From the NCBI GenBank assembly GCA_902588515.1, contig CACIPP010000012.1:1-8963 (forward strand): a DNA stretch of 8,963 nucleotides. The letters are read 5' to 3'. A program made the position numbers and the translations under genes. The notes beneath the pieces were generated by a model, which worked only from the letters and a program-made list of their open reading frames with translations, did not search any database and was not told the DNA's origin. The DNA is from GCA-002704185 sp902588515. GTDB lineage: Bacteria > Pseudomonadota > Alphaproteobacteria > Pelagibacterales > Pelagibacteraceae. Position 1 is the first letter of the stretch, and every line of letters starts with the position of its first letter. Positions 6,662 through 8,963 of this stretch are shown here, in pieces.

Positions 6662-7999
6662 ATGAAAAAATTTTTATATATTCTTGCAACGTCGTTAATA
6701 GTAATGGTGGTATTTTTATCTTATCAGATTATTTCAGGCCAATATGACAAGCAGAATGTTTTTATTATAAAAATGAAAGAAATAGTACCAAAGAGTTTTA
6801 AAAATAATATAAAAAACTTAACTTACGAATTAAGAAGAATATTAAATGAAGATAAAGACGAAGAATTGCAAAAAACAAAATTTAATCAAGGCTTAAATGG
6901 TGAATTAATTCAATCAAAAATATTTAAAACAAACAAAAGTTCTACAAAATATTCTGTAAGAGAATTTTTTTTACCATTTAACAGGCTTGATTTAAATTAT
7001 GGATGGAAATCTATCTTAAATGCAAAAAGAGCCCATTACTTTGATACATTTCAAGATAGAATAATAGCTGTATCTGGAGAAGGTGATTTTATATATTTTG
7101 CAACAAAAAATTTTAATTCAGATAAATTAAACCAAACTAAAATTCAATCAAATTTAAATCAATTTTTGAAAACAAATAAACTTACTTTTATTGGTCTTAG
7201 AGATTTATTAATTGATAATAATAAAGTTTACATATCTGTTATATTAAAAGATAAAAGTGAAAAATACACTATGAGCATTCTATCGTCAGAATTAAATTTT
7301 AAAAATTTAAAATTTGAAATTTTTTTTGAGACTAGTTTGAATTTGCCAGAATATTCTATTGGTTCAGGAGGCAGAATCGTGAACTATAAAAACAACGAAA
7401 TATTATTTTCAGTTGGTCATTTTGATTTAATAGATGAAATTCAAGATCCTGGACATATAGCAGGCAAAATCATCTCGATAAATAAAATTAGTAAACAAAA
7501 AAAATTAATATCTTTGGGTCACAGAAATGCTCAAGGTTTATTTTATTTTAAAGACGATCAAAATGAATATATTATTAATTCTGAACATGGGCCAAAGGGA
7601 GGCGATGAAGTTAATATTAGTAGCTTAAACATAAATCGAATTCACAATTTTGGATGGCCGATCTCCTCCTATGGCGTAAACTATGATGGAACTAATCCTT
7701 ATAAACCAAGTCATAAAGATTATGGCTACGACGAACCATTTGTTAATTTTACCCCCTCAATTGGAATTAGTGAAATTTCAGTTATAAATAAATCAAATTT
7801 AAACATTATATATGTTTCGTCTTTAAGAGCCCAATCTATATATATTATTGAGGCTAATAAAAAATTTACAAAAGTTCTTAATAAAGATAGATTAAAATTA
7901 GATTATAGGATTAGAGATATTAAGTTTATAAAAAGTCTTGATGGTTTTGTTGTTATTTTTGAGAATATACCCTCAATAGGTTTTATCAAAAAAACATAA
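6662..7999 (+). CDS. Membrane-anchored PQQ-dependent sugar dehydrogenase-like (GSDH) beta-propeller
   Basis: A 445-residue protein with one N-terminal hydrophobic helix (about 4-24, after KK), no lipobox cysteine and no cysteine anywhere, so it is probably anchored with the rest in the periplasm. After a charged linker (about 30-100) comes a domain of the glucose/sorbosone dehydrogenase type: GHRNAQG (286-292), SEHGPKGGDEVN (307-318), NFGWPISSYGVNYDG (329-343), TPSIGIS (364-370) and RIRD (416-419). In soluble glucose dehydrogenase the equivalents of Arg288, Asn289, Asp315, Arg416 and Arg418 line the PQQ/calcium site. The catalytic base (His144 there) precedes a GGR-type motif; here the segment is YSIGSGGRI (231-239), with Gly234 at the expected His site. 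An aldose dehydrogenase activity is therefore uncertain; a glycan-binding role is possible. It is an odd member of a polysaccharide operon, 40 bp after the SDR gene. Confidence 0.8.
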   Translation: MKKFLYILATSLIVMVVFLSYQIISGQYDKQNVFIIKMKEIVPKSFKNNIKNLTYELRRILNEDKDEELQKTKFNQGLNGELIQSKIFKTNKSSTKYSVREFFLPFNRLDLNYGWKSILNAKRAHYFDTFQDRIIAVSGEGDFIYFATKNFNSDKLNQTKIQSNLNQFLKTNKLTFIGLRDLLIDNNKVYISVILKDKSEKYTMSILSSELNFKNLKFEIFFETSLNLPEYSIGSGGRIVNYKNNEILFSVGHFDLIDEIQDPGHIAGKIISINKISKQKKLISLGHRNAQGLFYFKDDQNEYIINSEHGPKGGDEVNISSLNINRIHNFGWPISSYGVNYDGTNPYKPSHKDYGYDEPFVNFTPSIGISEISVINKSNLNIIYVSSLRAQSIYIIEANKKFTKVLNKDRLKLDYRIRDIKFIKSLDGFVVIFENIPSIGFIKKT

Positions 8000-8015
8000 T
8001 CAATTATAGAGAATA

Positions 8016-8029
8016 AAAATAATTATTTT
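8016..8029. repeat. 14-bp perfect A/T palindrome between the PQQ-like and GT2 genes
   Basis: The sequence AAAATAATTATTTT is its own reverse complement and sits 8 bp before the GT2 start. It contains only A and T, so a hairpin would be weak, and it is not followed by a separate T tract of the type seen at intrinsic terminators. Function is not established. Confidence 0.35.
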
Positions 8030-8043
8030 AAATTTTAATGAAA
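8026..8043 (+). promoter_or_regulatory. Start-context repeat, copy 2 (GT2 gene)
   Basis: Second exact copy of the 18-nt sequence found at 4774-4791, here spanning the ATG at 8038. The flanks differ on both sides, so this is not a longer duplication. Confidence 0.35.
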
Positions 8044-8952
8044 ATATTTATACAAATTCCATGTTTCAACGAGGAAAAACAAATAGAAAATACTATTAAA
8101 GAAATCAAAAATTCAATCGACACAAAAAAATACGATTATAAAATTATTGTTATAGACGACGGATCAAATGATCAAACCATAGAAAAAGCAAAAAAAAGTG
8201 GTGTTGAAAAAATTATTTCTCTAAAAAGAAATATGGGTCTAGGATACGCTTTTAATAAAGGGAGAATATATGCTCTGGAGCAAGACGCAGATATATTAAT
8301 CAATACTGATGCTGATAATCAATACAAAAGTGAATACATAGAAAAATTAATAGAACACCTTACGCAATCAAAAACAGATATCGTTGTCGGTATAAGAAAA
8401 TTTGACGAAATAGAGCATTTTTCATTAATAAAAAAATTTTTACAAAAAATAGGCACTAAAGTTGTTATGCTAATTTCTGGACAAAAAATATCAGATGCAT
8501 CAAGCGGTTTTCGTGCATATAGCAAGGATGCAATACAAAAATTAAAGGTAGACTCAAATTATAGTTACACCTTAGAGACTTTAATTCAAGCAAACGAAAA
8601 AGATCTATTAATAGGGGAGGTGCCTATCAAAACTAATTCACCTACTAGAGCTTCAAGATTATTTAAATCATCTACTGAATTTATAATAAAACAAATGTTA
8701 ATAATTATGAAAACGTTTCTTTTATATAAACCTTTACAATTTTTTTCGAGTCTATCAGTCATACCTTTTGTTATTGGTTTCACTGCTATAATAAGATTTC
8801 TTTATTTTTTTATAGCTGGTAGTGGAGATGGAAATATCCAGTCATTGATTTTAGGTGGAACATTAGTTTTAATAGGATTTTTACTCATATCTTTAGGTTT
8901 ACTTGGATATTTAATAAAAAGTATGAAAAAAAATATTGAGGATAAATATTGA
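8038..8952 (+). CDS. GT2-family glycosyltransferase (DPM1/GtrB-like) with two C-terminal membrane helices
   Basis: A 304-residue GT-A fold enzyme. The N-terminus IQIPCFNEE (5-13) is the classic GT2 opening; VIDDGSND (38-45) and NTDADNQY (89-96, metal-binding Asp91/Asp93) bind the nucleotide sugar, and DASSGFRAY (153-161) with R-x-x-R near 204-207 matches the polyprenyl-phosphate glycosyltransferase branch. Two hydrophobic helices follow (about 234-259 and 268-293), ending in a short basic-acidic tail. Enzymes of this shape often make undecaprenyl-phosphate-linked monosaccharides (GtrB, ArnC-type), though some are ordinary glycan-extending transferases. It starts 38 bp after the PQQ-like gene, and its start context repeats that of galE exactly (18 nt). 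The sugar cannot be named from sequence. Confidence 0.9.
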   Translation: MKIFIQIPCFNEEKQIENTIKEIKNSIDTKKYDYKIIVIDDGSNDQTIEKAKKSGVEKIISLKRNMGLGYAFNKGRIYALEQDADILINTDADNQYKSEYIEKLIEHLTQSKTDIVVGIRKFDEIEHFSLIKKFLQKIGTKVVMLISGQKISDASSGFRAYSKDAIQKLKVDSNYSYTLETLIQANEKDLLIGEVPIKTNSPTRASRLFKSSTEFIIKQMLIIMKTFLLYKPLQFFSSLSVIPFVIGFTAIIRFLYFFIAGSGDGNIQSLILGGTLVLIGFLLISLGLLGYLIKSMKKNIEDKY

Positions 8953-8963
8953 AATTCTTTATT

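Noticed and set aside
8319..8783. Two short antisense frames opposite the GT2 gene
   Set aside because: They lie wholly within a gene with clear family motifs and show none of their own.
8949..8963. Possible next gene starting with TTG at 8949 (would begin M-K-F-F-I), overlapping the GT2 stop
   Set aside because: Only five codons are visible and TTG is a common codon in such DNA; plausible from operon packing but not supportable.

Overview
The window is a single-direction, tightly packed cell-surface glycan gene cluster from a very AT-rich bacterium (by eye, roughly three quarters to four fifths A+T). Lysine, isoleucine, asparagine and phenylalanine dominate the proteins. Spacers are tiny, start sites have no Shine-Dalgarno, and TGG encodes Trp while TGA is used as a stop, so the genetic code is the ordinary bacterial one. 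This style fits a streamlined marine alphaproteobacterium of the SAR11/Pelagibacter type, where glycan genes occupy a variable genomic island. That assignment is an inference from composition and gene style; no marker gene is present.

Layout, all on the + strand: a GT4-type glycosyltransferase cut by the left edge (2-721); a WecA/MraY-type polyprenyl-phosphate sugar-1-phosphate transferase (714-1715, overlapping its neighbour by 8 bp); an O-antigen ligase/polymerase-type membrane protein (1728-3017); a PglK-like ABC flippase with fused membrane and ATPase domains (3024-4763); a GalE epimerase (4786-5745); a degenerate epimerase-like SDR protein (5749-6621); a membrane-anchored PQQ sugar dehydrogenase-like beta-propeller (6662-7999); and a GT2 glycosyltransferase with two C-terminal membrane helices (8038-8952). 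The longest spacers are only 40 and 38 bp, and no convincing terminator or promoter is visible, so the set probably forms one operon that continues past both edges.

Inferred pathway: the WecA-like enzyme loads a sugar phosphate on undecaprenyl phosphate, with GalE supplying the UDP-hexose or UDP-HexNAc epimer. The GT4 and GT2 enzymes extend the glycan on the cytoplasmic face. The PglK-like ABC protein flips the lipid-linked oligosaccharide, and the ligase-type protein polymerises it or transfers it to lipid A or to protein in the periplasm. The SDR pseudo-enzyme and the PQQ-type propeller are the least explained members: both keep the fold signature of their families but appear to lack a key catalytic residue.

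No RNA genes, CRISPR, insertion sequences or attachment sites were seen. There is no gene-free stretch over 100 bp. The cluster is made of known families; its novelty lies in the two catalytically odd members and the mix of export and ligation types.
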